DNA from: Bacteroidota bacterium
GTDB taxonomy: Bacteria > Bacteroidota > Bacteroidia > AKYH767-A > OLB10
Length of the DNA stretch: 64,000 nt
Reading direction: 5' to 3'
NCBI GenBank assembly: GCA_016713925.1
Contig: JADJOH010000006.1
Span: 1-64,000, forward strand
Shown here: positions 1-9,364 of the stretch, piece by piece
How positions within the stretch are numbered: position 1 is the first letter of the stretch
How the letters are laid out: the number at the start of each line of letters is the position of its first letter
Notes under the pieces: model-generated
What the model was told of the DNA's origin: nothing
The model's input: the letters and a program-made list of their open reading frames with translations, nothing else
The model's database searches: none
Program-made: the position numbers and the translations under genes

Positions 1-1837
1 CATACAATACCTTAGTGCCATTTGGATGGTTGTAAAGGTTATTCCATGCATTTATACTAGATGCTCCGCAATCTACAATTACCTTGTAAGCAATTGATTC
101 TATTTCCCTATTTCTTGATTTTATACAATCTTTGAACACAGTTGCAAAATTTCCTTTGAAAAGTTCATTAAAGTCAATTGCGCTATCTTTTTCAATATTG
201 TATACAACAAGTTTTAACTTTAAGTAATTCGCAAGTATTGTTACCAATAATCTGGAATCAATATTCGAAAGAAGGTTTAATGATTCAATATAATAACTAC
301 ATGCACTGCTGAGTCTTATGGATTAAGAACTGATTCACTTTGAAACTATTGAATTTCTAAATTGCAGAAATAATGAGTTGCCTTTTAGCATTGAATAATA
401 AGCAACTGACTCTAAATAATCTTGTAAATCATAACTACCAATATTCAATTCGCTAAATGCTTTAGCTGCTTCTAGATAGAGAGGATATCTTTCAGACATA
501 TCAACTTCACGTGCATTTTTTGCTTCTTCAAGTATAGCTTTTGCCACAAATGCAGTAGGTTTTCCACCATTACGTATTATATCCGGATGAGTGTATTTAT
601 GTTCTTTAATATCAATGTCAATCATTTTGCTAATTGCAGTAGTGTCATCATCTGTTTCAATTAGCAAATGTTCATCGGTTTCTTTATTTGTTTTTGGCTG
701 GTCAACCCTTACTGTCTTTCCCTCTAAATTGTCTTAAAAGGTTAATTGCAGAAATTGTTATTATGTTTAAAATTAAGAGCTTTTAACAGAATTAAGGGCT
801 AGTACTTTTATCTATATTTTGTGCCTGAAGCCTTGCCAGTTCAGTATATAAATGACTTAGATTATTATCTGGTGATTTGATTAACTCATTAAATCTAATT
901 AACTCCTGATAAGAATGTTCAGATAAAGTAGGATTGTTGAGTGAAGAATAAATCTGTGCTTTCTTTAATAGTAAACTGCTTTTATATTTATTATCAATTG
1001 TATTGTGTTTTAACTCTTCATCAATGGACTTTAATGCACCTTCATAGGTTTGTTGACGAATTAGGTCGTTTATTCTTTTTTCAATTTGCTTAAATGCCTT
1101 TCTGTTTTCAGGATTTTCAGGTGACTTTATATCTGTTTTCTTAATTTCTTTTTGCCCCTCTTTTTTATTAAGAGATTTAAAATATCTTATAAGAATTTCA
1201 ATTTCGGGGTACTTTTTAGCAATGTTAGCCGCAATAATAAAAAGACTTAAACTAGCCTTTTCAAAATCATCATTTTCAATATAGCAAACAATTTCATTAG
1301 CAAAAGTAGAAATAGGTTGCGGTTTTGCGATCGAATTACATATTGCTTCTTTTCCAGCTGTAGTATAGTACACAACAACTACTGGAATTATGGATCCAAT
1401 TTCGAATGACTCTATTTCATTTTGCAAATCAGTTTGGTAAATCTTACTATTGGGAACTACTATTTTATTATGTTCTTGGTTAGCAGCAACAAACGTTTAC
1501 CTCTGACATCAATTATATTTGCATTTGGCTTTATGAATTCGTTAACCCTATCCAGTTTTTGTCTAAGAGAAGTAGCCGCTTCAAGTATTTCTTTTTTCTG
1601 AAATTTTTCTTCAATACTTCTTGTTTTCTCCTCAAATACTTCCGTATTTATTTTTAAAATCACTTCCCATCCACCAATTAGTTTGTCGAAAAATCTATTT
1701 TGAGTGTTATCATTAGCTTGAAGTAAAACGAAGTTTTCACCAATAGAAACAACAATTCCTTCTGGTTCTTTTCCAGTCGTCAAGTAAAGTTTTACTTTAT
1801 CCCCAATTTTTATGTCTTGCTTAAATATGTCGAACAT
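1..1837 (-). pseudogene. Broken large gene: Hfq/KOW-like N-terminus plus TPR-type region, runs off left edge
   Basis: Three minus-strand open stretches look like consecutive parts of one protein. Positions 1837-1460 (125 aa, ATG start) give a small beta-barrel-like start with GDKVKLYLTTGKEPEGIVVSIGE-type residues and end at a TAG. In a different frame 1457-792 continues naturally (VVPNSKIYQ... then helix-rich, TPR-like). After two stops and another shift, about 733-335 and then, in the same frame past two further stops, 322-1 continue as helical sequence to the window edge. None of the later pieces has an ATG; the only starts are TTG. Splicing the frames gives a smooth protein, so I read this as one frameshifted or decayed gene rather than four genes. 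The function is unknown; the TPR label is by feel of the helical pattern. Sequencing error and real decay cannot be separated here. Confidence 0.55.
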
Positions 1838-2123
1838 TTATCTGGTGTAATATTTAGGTAATAATGCGAAGATATAAAACGGTTCTTTGGCTTTTGTGAA
1901 GGGTAGGGTTGTGTGTCGGGCAAAACCCAATGTGCCGTTTGTGCGGTTGGCTAAAAGAAATTTTAGAAAATGCGAAAAGTGGGCATTTTCTTTTTTTACT
2001 GTCAACTGTCCCAATAGCAAAACACGGTCAGCTTGAACGTTTGTCCGCTTGGTAGATATGGTCTGTATGTCGACTCCAATTTCAGTCATTGTCTTTCTGT
2101 GTCGTCTGTCTTTTAGCATTGGT
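1838..2123. other. Intergenic stretch, no gene supported
   Basis: About 290 bases between the N-terminus of the broken TPR-type gene and the first palindromic element. An open frame of 97 codons crosses it on the minus strand, but its composition is low-complexity and looks like translated noncoding DNA. The sequence is possibly older cassette debris. No RNA gene or clear promoter is visible. Confidence 0.4.
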
Positions 2124-2125
2124 GG

Positions 2126-2249
2126 TAACATTTTGCAGATTTGCGATGGGCGGGCTTTTTACCGTGAACGTTATTCGAAGATACCATTTTCTAAAAATGT
2201 AGAATTATCTGCGGAGCAGGAGATCCCGCCTATTGCAAATGTTCTGTTA
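2126..2249. repeat. Palindromic attC-like element, copy 1
   Basis: The left end reads TAACATTTTGCAGATTTGCG then ATGGGCGGG. The right end reads CCCGCCTATTGCAAATG then TTCTGTTATG. The ends pair as an imperfect inverted repeat (ATTTGC/GCAAAT and GGGCGGG/CCCGCC, with outer AAC/GTT). A second copy with the same ends and a partly conserved middle (TTATTCGAAGATAC, GCGGAGCA) lies at 4425-4554. The outer AAC...GTT, asymmetric stem and position behind a gene resemble integron attC sites, but the outer boxes do not fit the usual RYYYAAC/GTTRRRY consensus. It could instead be a MITE or REP-like element. Confidence 0.6.
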
Positions 2250-2719
2250 TGGTAAGGTTCTTTAGTAATTCTACTCTTCTTACTTGTTAATTTTGAATCT
2301 AGATTAATACTTTGGTTTTCACAAAAAATCCTAATTAATCTAGCAGCATCAATGAGAGATTTGACTCTTGGCGTGGCAAATCTAATGGAACAACTGGTTT
2401 TCCCATGTACAAGTTGATTTCTGAGTTCAAAAGCCTTGATTACTGCATTCCATTCTTTTACAATTGTCGGAAGCTTGGGCAAAAATAAAACATCTGAAAT
2501 CAATTCCTTCCAACAATCTTTATACTTTTTAATACCATAAACCATTTTTAAATTGCGCCTTACTTCTTTATTAGGTAATATACTTAAAGAGATAATTGCT
2601 CTTTGAATTGTCCATTCAAAATGAATAGTTGCCATAATTATAGCAAGTGCTGGATCGTTTTCAACGAATTTAAGAATCCTTGATTCGCGATCTACTGATT
2701 TGTCCTTTACAAGAAACAT
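2171..2719 (-). CDS. HEPN-like domain protein
   Basis: 182 aa from an ATG at 2719. The body is mostly alpha-helical, and near residue 117 it has ELRNQLVHG, matching the R-x4-6-H motif of HEPN RNase domains. HEPN proteins act as RNases in toxin-antitoxin, abortive infection and RNA-processing systems. No partner nucleotidyltransferase or antitoxin is visible; the nearest upstream gene on the strand is the SH3-like membrane protein. The last 25 or so codons read through the palindromic element at 2126-2249, so the original stop may be lost or the element may supply the stop. The domain call rests on a short motif and fold feel. Confidence 0.5.
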   Translation of the reverse strand: MFLVKDKSVDRESRILKFVENDPALAIIMATIHFEWTIQRAIISLSILPNKEVRRNLKMVYGIKKYKDCWKELISDVLFLPKLPTIVKEWNAVIKAFELRNQLVHGKTSCSIRFATPRVKSLIDAARLIRIFCENQSINLDSKLTSKKSRITKEPYHNRTFAIGGISCSADNSTFLENGIFE

Positions 2720-2768
2720 GATACTTTTTATCCAGTTTTAATTGCAATTATCTTGTTATTAATTACGT

Positions 2769-3467
2769 TCATTCATTATCTTCTAAATCTGCTCTTAGTA
2801 ACCAACCTTTTGTTATAATTCTATTATTATCAAAAGACACATATACAAAATCTCCCTCGCTATCTAAAACTTGGATTTCTTGACCTATAATAATGTAAGA
2901 GTGTCTAAGAGAATTTACTTCTGGTTCATCATAGAAGTAAGTTTTGGCAACTTTCACTGTTGCCTTATGTGGGTATACAACACTTTCCATGCTTAATTGA
3001 AGAGTTGAATCATAATTTGAAACTGCATTTGCTTTTTTTTCCTTCTCGATATCTTCAGTTTTTATTATTGAATCCTGATTATTTTTTAATTGCAAAATTG
3101 TTTGACGTAAATTCTCTCTTTGATTGTTATATTGTTCAACATAATCAGCATTTGACCCTGTGAAAATAGCCAATTAATATTATTTACCATCAATAACGCA
3201 TCATCATATTTTTTTTTCTAGTACAGACTGGCTTACATTATTGACAATTTCATCTAACCTTTCTCGTTCATCGGTGATTAACTGTTCGTTTGATATACTA
3301 ATTTTATCAGTTGAGGTATCATTAATAGAATAAAAGAGAATTATTAAAGTTGTTAAGCCAACTACTATAGATAAATATTTCAAATATGAATTGGGCAATT
3401 TTGTCCTATTTGTCAGTTGTCGACTTGTTTTTCCCATTGCATTAGAAGCAGTACTTTCAATTAACAC
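2769..3467 (-). CDS. Membrane-anchored protein with C-terminal SH3-like domain (frameshifted)
   Basis: Two frames join into one protein. The first part (3467 or ATG 3437 down to 3204) has one transmembrane segment (LSIVVGLTTLIILFYSI) and an acidic linker, and stops just after a run of nine A on the coding strand. Skipping that run gives EKKYDDALLMVNNINW and then, after one more shift, the second part (3173-2769) with a polar helical region and a C-terminal bacterial SH3-like domain (residues near HKATVKVAKTYFYDEPEV to GWLLRADLE). The protein probably faces the periplasm. The 3' part starting at 3173 has only a TTG start, which supports the join. It overlaps the upstream membrane gene by about 7 bases, so the two are likely co-transcribed. 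Function is unknown. Confidence 0.55.
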
Positions 3468-4105
3468 ATTTGCTTTTCGTCTACAGTAGAATGTTTTTGA
3501 ATTTTGTGTTTATCTTCATTAATGTCATCTTGTGAATCATTTAAAGTAATTGATGAAGTTGCAAGTGAGATTTCACTATTTTGCTCAGTACTTAAGGCGT
3601 TTTGTTCTGAGTGAGATACTTCCCCTAATGCACTAGAAATTATTTTTTTTGTTCTGAAGGCTGAAAATATTAAAATAAGTATTGAAAATAGAATAAAAAG
3701 TAAAAAACCATATTCAGCACTAATAGCTCCACTTATTTTACTGCTAAATTCCCCATATCCAGATTGACTGCTTATTTTACTTTTTGATAAAGTATGTATA
3801 AATCCAAATGTAGTAAAAAATATAGCCCATGGCAAAATAACAAATAAATAACGAGGCCTAAGTTTTTTGTTGTAAATTAAGTAGACGTAAAATGCTATTG
3901 TCGCAAAAGCGAAAAATCCAGCATTAAAACTGATCCCTGATATGCCTGCTGTACGAAAGCTCGAGTTATTATAAGAACTGTCTCCTCTATAAGAAACTGA
4001 ACTTTCAACGTGACCCCAAGGAAGGAAAATGGATAGTATAGTAATTAAACACAATGCTAATAATAGATTATTGATTCTATTATTAATAATTCGAGTTTTA
4101 TTCAT
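3461..4105 (-). CDS. Four-helix integral membrane protein, unknown
   Basis: 214 aa from ATG 4105. Four hydrophobic segments are visible (NNLLLALCLITILSIFLPW; FNAGFFAFATIAFYVYLIY; YLFVILPWAIFFTTFGFI; GFLLFILFSILILIFSAF) with a Ser/Gly-rich extracytoplasmic loop after the first. A polar, acidic cytoplasmic tail of about 60 residues rich in Ser, Asn and Gln follows. It overlaps the downstream SH3-like gene. I do not recognise the family. Base composition is clearly AT-richer than the core genes to the right, in line with acquired DNA. Confidence 0.6.
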   Translation of the reverse strand: MNKTRIINNRINNLLLALCLITILSIFLPWGHVESSVSYRGDSSYNNSSFRTAGISGISFNAGFFAFATIAFYVYLIYNKKLRPRYLFVILPWAIFFTTFGFIHTLSKSKISSQSGYGEFSSKISGAISAEYGFLLFILFSILILIFSAFRTKKIISSALGEVSHSEQNALSTEQNSEISLATSSITLNDSQDDINEDKHKIQKHSTVDEKQMC

Positions 4106-4424
4106 TTTTTTAATTCTTATGGTACAATATTTAATTAATTCAAGTGTGTTTTTGATTCTAAAATAAATAAATATTTTAGAATTGATATTTGGAGTTTTTA
4201 TAGGGATATTTAAAATTACTTACTTTAAATGCCGTATTGGACAAAATAATCAAACATATATTTTCTTCAATAATTAGTGACATGTTTAGTTTTTGCTAAC
4301 AGTTATTACCATTATTAGTTTTAATTTTGTTTGGTGTAGAAATTGAGAGTATTGTAAAGTTATTTGAGATACAATTATAATTAAAAATATTTATTTTTTT
4401 ATTTGAGTTTGCTTTAAACTTTCC
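4106..4424. other. AT-rich intergenic stretch
   Basis: About 320 bases of very AT-rich DNA between the membrane gene and the second attC-like element. It presumably carries the promoter for the minus-strand membrane/SH3/HEPN genes, but I cannot point to a convincing TAnnTTTG box. No open frame looks coding. Confidence 0.4.
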
Positions 4425-4554
4425 CATAACGTTTGGCAGATTTGCGATGGGCGGGATTTTCACCACAAATGTTTATTCGAAGATACAAACTTAATATAAC
4501 CACAAAACTATATGCGGAGCACGAAACCCCGCCTATTGCAAATGTGCTGTTATG
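4425..4554. repeat. Palindromic attC-like element, copy 2
   Basis: This starts CATAACGTTTGGCAGATTTG and ends GCAAATGTGCTGTTATG. The outer CATAAC/GTTATG pair is a perfect inverted repeat; inside it ATTTGC pairs with GCAAAT and GGGCGGG with CCCGCC (one wobble), with four extra bases on the left arm. The middle shares TTTATTCGAAGATAC and GCGGAGCA with copy 1 at 2126-2249. Both copies are in the same orientation, and each sits just behind the 3' end of a minus-strand gene, as attC sites do behind cassette genes. Confidence 0.65.
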
Positions 4555-4581
4555 TGCCGTTTTTCTTTAGTCTTATTGTTG

Positions 4582-5083
4582 TCAATCCAAGTCATAGCCT
4601 GTTGATTTGCTTACATAATGATTTTTTGTTTCGTCTCTGTTGTCAAGTAGTCGCCAATATTCGTTGTCTGCCTTTGACGCAATTACAGGAAAAACTGTCA
4701 AGATTACTTTGCTGTCAAAACAAATTTGAAGTCCACCAAAATTGTCTGCAATTGCAGATTTTACAATGTGCTTTGTGTCTGCTATAAACCTGTCAAGTTT
4801 TACGTCTCTTAAATTTACGTTAAACTCTTCCCAATTAAAATTCTCGTCATAGTTCGCTGTTTCGTCCGCTTGTTCGTATAGGTCGTTACTGCCTGCATAA
4901 TTATTTCGTTGTCATTTGTCAAACGCCAAGGACATTGTAAATGCAATCCAAATTCTCCATAATTCGAAGTTTCGCCCTGTCTGTCTTTGAGATATAAGTT
5001 CCAAATTTTAAGCACTCCATATTTGAGGCTCTGGTCGTCTTTGTCAAAGGAATAACCATAAGCAACATTTAAAACTTGAAAGA
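4582..5083 (-). pseudogene. Unknown soluble protein gene, frameshifted
   Basis: The first part reads (from about 5083) NVAYGYSFDKDDQSLKYG, then IWNLYLKDRQGETSNYGEF and LHLQCPWRLTNDNEIIMQA. Near 4890 the frame changes and the protein continues as GSNDLYEQADETANYDEN, then WEEFNVNLRD..., ending YVSKSTGYDLD with TGA at 4582. No ATG is in frame at the 5' end, so a further lesion or an unusual start is likely. The charged, Trp/Tyr-rich composition is reminiscent of small immunity-type or DUF proteins, but I do not recognise a family. It ends about 28 bases from the attC-like element at 4425-4554. Confidence 0.45.
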
Positions 5084-5359
5084 AGTAAGGTGTGTATTAG
5101 TAGAAAGGCACTAAAAGAATCTTTTCTCCTTCAAAAATAATAAATTGTTTAATATACCGGATAGTTAAAAGGTATTTCTCTATGCAATTGTAATTCAGCC
5201 TATTAACTGAGCCGTCATATGCCGATATTCAAGATCTACCTGGTAAAATCCTTAATACAAACACCCTCCTTTCACCCAACCATCAAAAACATCAATAAAT
5301 CACCTCATCATAAAGAGCCCTCTTCAAAACAAATATTAAATTGAACCTTAAACTTCGAT

Positions 5360-6589
5360 CTACAACCCCTCAATCGTCCTCTTTATTATCTCCGCACACT
5401 CCCTCAACTGCCCCTCCGTAATCACCAACGGCGGAGCAAAGCGGATAATATGTCCATGTGTAGGTTTCGCAAGTAAGCCGTTTTCTTTTAGTTTGAGGCA
5501 GATATCCCAGGCGTTGATTTTATCGGTTTCCCGGATGACGATGGCGTTGAAAAGTCCCTTGCCGCGGACGGTGGTGATGAGGTCGGTTTGAATGTTTTTT
5601 AGTTCGTCGCGGAGGATTTTACCGAGGCGCATGGAGTTGTCGGCGAGTTCTTCGTCGAGGACAACTTGCATGGCTTCCATGGCTACTTTGCAGGCGAGTG
5701 GATTGCCGCCGTAGGTAGAGCCGTGTTCGCCGGGTTTGATGGTGAGCATGATTTCATCATCGGCCAGGACAGCAGACACGGGTAACATTCCTCCCGAAAG
5801 GGCTTTTCCTAAAATTAAGATATCCGGTCGTACACCCTCATGGTCGCAGGCGAGCATTTTGCCGGTGCGGGCGATGCCGGTCTGGACTTCATCGGCAATG
5901 AATAATACTCTTTTAGACTTGCACAATGCCGCTACCTTCTGCAAATACCCTTCATCCGGAATAACCACACCCGCTTCTCCCTGTATGGGCTCTACCATGA
6001 AACCTGCTACGTTGGGGTCTTCCAGGGCTTTCTCGAGTGCCGGAATATTGTTGTAAGGGATGACTTCAAAGCCCGGCATATAGGGTCCAAAGCCTTCGTA
6101 GCTGGAAGGGTCGGTGGAAGTGGAGATGGCAGATAACGTTCTTCCCCAGAAATTACCTTCGGCAAAGAGGATTTTGGCTTTGTTTTTCTCGATGCCTTTC
6201 ACATCATAGGCCCATCTGCGGGTGAGTTTGATGGCGGTTTCTCCTCCTTCAACGCCGGTGTTCATGGGGAATAGTTTATCGTAACCAAATAATTTGGTCA
6301 TGAAGGCTTCGTATTCGCCCAAAATGTCGTTGTGGAAGGCTCGGGAGGTGAGGGTGAGGCGTGAGGCCTGGTCGATCATGGCCTGAAGAATGCGCGGGTG
6401 ACAATGTCCCTGATTGACGGCTGAATAGGCGGCGAGAAAATCATAGTAGCGGTTGCCTTCTACATCCCAGACATAGACACCTTCTCCGCGGGTGATGACG
6501 ACGGGAATGGGGTGGTAGTTATGTGCACCGTGTTTTTCTTCGAGTTCAATGGCTTGCTGGGTGCTGATAGTAGTGGGGTCGAATCGCAT
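5360..6589 (-). CDS. rocD: Ornithine--oxo-acid (delta) aminotransferase
   Basis: 409 aa, full length for the family. This PLP enzyme converts ornithine and 2-oxoglutarate to glutamate-5-semialdehyde and glutamate in the cytosol, linking arginine breakdown to proline and glutamate. Visible signatures are NTGVEGGETAIKLTRRW (cofactor region), IADEVQTGIARTGK with Asp233 for the PLP pyridine nitrogen, and LILGKALSGG with Lys262 as Schiff-base lysine, followed by STYGGNPLAC. The ATG at 6589 gives the usual N-terminus. It is monocistronic; about 290 bases of repeat-rich spacer separate it from the next gene. The other class III aminotransferases (ArgD) are less likely given overall resemblance to OAT. 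Confidence 0.92.
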   Translation of the reverse strand: MRFDPTTISTQQAIELEEKHGAHNYHPIPVVITRGEGVYVWDVEGNRYYDFLAAYSAVNQGHCHPRILQAMIDQASRLTLTSRAFHNDILGEYEAFMTKLFGYDKLFPMNTGVEGGETAIKLTRRWAYDVKGIEKNKAKILFAEGNFWGRTLSAISTSTDPSSYEGFGPYMPGFEVIPYNNIPALEKALEDPNVAGFMVEPIQGEAGVVIPDEGYLQKVAALCKSKRVLFIADEVQTGIARTGKMLACDHEGVRPDILILGKALSGGMLPVSAVLADDEIMLTIKPGEHGSTYGGNPLACKVAMEAMQVVLDEELADNSMRLGKILRDELKNIQTDLITTVRGKGLFNAIVIRETDKINAWDICLKLKENGLLAKPTHGHIIRFAPPLVITEGQLRECAEIIKRTIEGL

Positions 6590-6727
6590 ACGGGCAAAGG
6601 TAAGGAAGGATTGTCGTCCTGCAAATAATTTGGGGTAGGCAGCCAGTATATACCGTGAAAAGATTGAATTTATCTTATCAAGATACTCATTTTATCAAAG
6701 GATAAAGATTTTCGGGGACATAGTGAC

Positions 6728-6875
6728 GACGGTTTTAACCACTAAGGCACAAAGGACACTGAGGGACACTAAGGCTAGCGCTATGATGACGACTAGATAG
6801 AATTTTTAATTTTTAATTCTTAATTTTTAATTCTGAATTCTGAATTCTGAATTCTGAATTCTGAATTCTGAATTA
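6728..6875. repeat. Spacer with CACTAAGG-type repeats and AATTCTG heptamer array
   Basis: Positions 6737-6775 carry degenerate copies of ACCACTAAGGCACAAAGGAC, and an inverse-oriented relative sits at 50734-50765. From about 6832 the heptamer AATTCTG (read GAATTCT) is repeated about six times in tandem; a second array of the same heptamer lies at 20078-20112. No gene is present between rocD and the T9SS gene. Confidence 0.75.
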
Positions 6876-6879
6876 ATTC

Positions 6880-9262
6880 CTACCGTATTAATGTTACCGT
6901 CCCGGTTTTTTCAATAATGTCGGCTTTTTCAAAACCGGAAAATTTAATTTTGTATAAGTAGACCCCTTGCGGGCAATCATTGCCGTTGTATTTGCCATCC
7001 CCAGGTTTGTTCGAAGGTGTTGGTGTAGAAAACGCGTTGGCCCCAGCGGTTGAAGACCTGGATTTCGAGGTTTTTTACGTAGGCGAAGGCGGGGCCCCAG
7101 GTGTTGTTGTTGGCATCTTCGTTCGGACTAAAGGCATTGGGAACGTAGAGCAAGGGCGATTGTACGAGTTCTACTTCGTTGGAGAAACTCTCGGCATTGC
7201 TTCCTCCTGATCCTTCAAAAGCATGCACTCTGTAATTGAATACGCCTCCGGAGAGGGGGATTTCCCGGTCTTCAAAGGCGAGTCCCTGGGCGGAAAGCTG
7301 GACGATGGGTCCGAAGGGGGTGTTGGTGGCGAGGCCGGAGCGCTCGAGCAGGTACGATTGAACGCCGCCGCGCCATTCGCTGTAGGGTGTCCAGGAGAGG
7401 TTATTGTAGAAGGGCTTTGCTTCTCCGCTGAGCAGGATGGTGCAGGCTTCCTTGCTGTATTCACTTTCGTTTTCGCAGAAGTTGATGTTCTTCATCCGGT
7501 AACAATAACTCTGCTTATCGGTGAAGGTTTGTGCATCTTCCCATTCGTAATCTTTTTTGCCGCTGAGTCGGGCAATTTCAGAGAAGAGGCTGCCGGGTTC
7601 ATTGTTACGGCGCTCGATGATATAGGTGCCGTATTGTCCATCCGGAAAATCTTCCCAGCGCAGCGAAACGGTATTTTCATCTTTTACGGAAACGACTTCG
7701 ATGTAATTGACCGTGGTGTTGACTTGTGTAATGGAACATAAAGTGTCGGATACAATTCCTTCTTCACCACAGGTGTTCACGCCGGAAATATAATAGCAAT
7801 AATCGTTGGAAAAGGGATCAGCAGCCGATGAATCGGTAAGGATGAATTTGGCAGGGTCTTCTTCGTTTTGAATGACCTGATAGGGGCCGCCATTCACACT
7901 CCGGTAAAGTTTATAATGCAGAAAATACCGGTCGAGAATTTCCGGCTGGGGATTTTTATAGACATGCACCAGATCATTTTCAAGTCCCAGGCAGAGTAAG
8001 TTCGGCTTCTCAATGATGGGCACCGGCTTCACGCGGATAAATACTTTCCCCAGAGATAGTAACGGTATCGGACAGCCGTTATCTTTAATTTCATACACCA
8101 CTTTATACACCGAATCGCGCGCCTGGTTGCAGGTGGTTTCCCAGTAGAAATTCACGCTAACCGAATCCACACCCACCGTGTCGGAGGAGATGGCATAGGG
8201 CGCAGAAAGTCCGGCCGCAGGGGATTGACTAAACACCTCTCCGGTATGCACAAGAAAAATGGAATCGCCATCCGGATCTCTGGCCTTCACTTCAAAGTTC
8301 AAGGTATCGGTGGCATAAATTTCATAATTATAATTCGCCACATTGGCAGAGAGGTTGGGCGCGGCATTGTCATCACAAATGATCACCGTAAATTCTATTT
8401 CGCGGCGCACACGTCCGATGAGGATTCCGTTTCTATATTCTTCAATCGTCACCGCCATGGCGTAAAATCCGGGGTCATCGGGAATACCTTCTACCAGACC
8501 GGTGGCGGGATTGATGGTCAGCGGGACCGTTCCGCCGCAGATATTGGCCAGGCTATAGCCAAACTCCCAGACCGCATTCTGATAGGGCAATGGCTCGGGC
8601 GCCAGATTTCCTCCTCCCTGTGAGTTGGTCGCGCTAAAGGGGTTGGGATTCTGGTTCGAGGAATAGCCTCCTGCAATCGGATCGCTGAGGCTGTACACCA
8701 GTGAATCTCCATCGGCATCGGTGGCGTCGAAGTTGAAACGGAAAAATTGTCCGGCGCAGGTGTAGGGGAGAGGGGCACTGTTAAACACCGGACTGGAATT
8801 ATTCAATACCGGATTGGCCATCTCATGATAAAAAGTCATCCCGGTACGATCCGGATTATTGAGATTCGTCACGGTGCTGTTTCTACAACAACGTTCCCAT
8901 ACCAGATAAAATCCTCCGGAAGAAGGGGGCAACTGAATCGTGCGGATATAATCTCCCTTTTCCATACAAACGGCCGGAGGAGGAATACATCCCGCTCCCG
9001 CTAATTCCAAAGGTACTACAGTAGAGAGATTCACATGAAACGAATCCTGCAGCACACTGCCATTCATCGTATAGGCAGCAATGATAATCGTAGGATCAAA
9101 ATTCGCCGCGCTGGGGTTGGAGCAATCTCTGTAGAGGGTCAGCGTCACCTTAAAGGAATTTCCACCTAACCATTGTGTCGTTAAATCACCTCCCGCGATA
9201 TGATAGGCCCGGGAAGTAAAACCCGATAAAAGCAACAAGAATAAAATGGGCCAGCGTTTCAT
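6880..9262 (-). CDS. Large T9SS-exported surface protein, gliding-motility-type C-terminus (frameshift near the end)
   Basis: About 790 aa after repair. Signal peptide MKRWPILFLLLLSGFTSRAYH is followed by cadherin/Ig-like beta modules with Asp-rich metal-binding motifs (ATDADGDSLVY, ARDPDGDS), then fibronectin-III-like modules, and a C-terminal CHU/gliding-motility type domain (VPNAFSPNEDANNNTW...VFNRWGQRVF). The frame breaks in a GGGG run near 6999; removing one G restores WDGKYNGNDCPQGVYLYKI and a normal end TGTVTLIR with TAG at 6880. The protein is expected to be secreted by the T9SS and anchored to the surface. GC and codon use match the core genes. Exact function (adhesin or motility) is not visible. 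Confidence 0.82.
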
Positions 9263-9287
9263 GGTTCCTTAACACATCAAAGTTATC

Positions 9288-9295
9288 TAAATTTG
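9288..9295 (+). promoter_or_regulatory. Candidate Bacteroidota -7 box for rlmD
   Basis: TAAATTTG matches TAnnTTTG, the -7 consensus of the Bacteroidota primary sigma factor, 70 bases before the rlmD start. No clear TTTG -33 box at the right distance was seen, so this is a weak call. Confidence 0.3.
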
Positions 9296-9364
9296 CACTT
9301 ATAAACAGCAGTCGCCGTCAATAGTTTTACAAATGCCGGTAATAGCAAGGTAAATTTACTTAAA

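Noticed and set aside
1838..2131. 97-codon minus-strand open frame between the first gene and the attC-like element
   Set aside because: Composition is unlike protein, no start context, and it runs through sequence that looks like intergenic debris.
2126..4554. Insertion sequence explanation for the paired palindromes
   Set aside because: No transposase frame lies between or next to the elements, the two copies are in direct rather than inverted orientation, and no target-site duplication is obvious.
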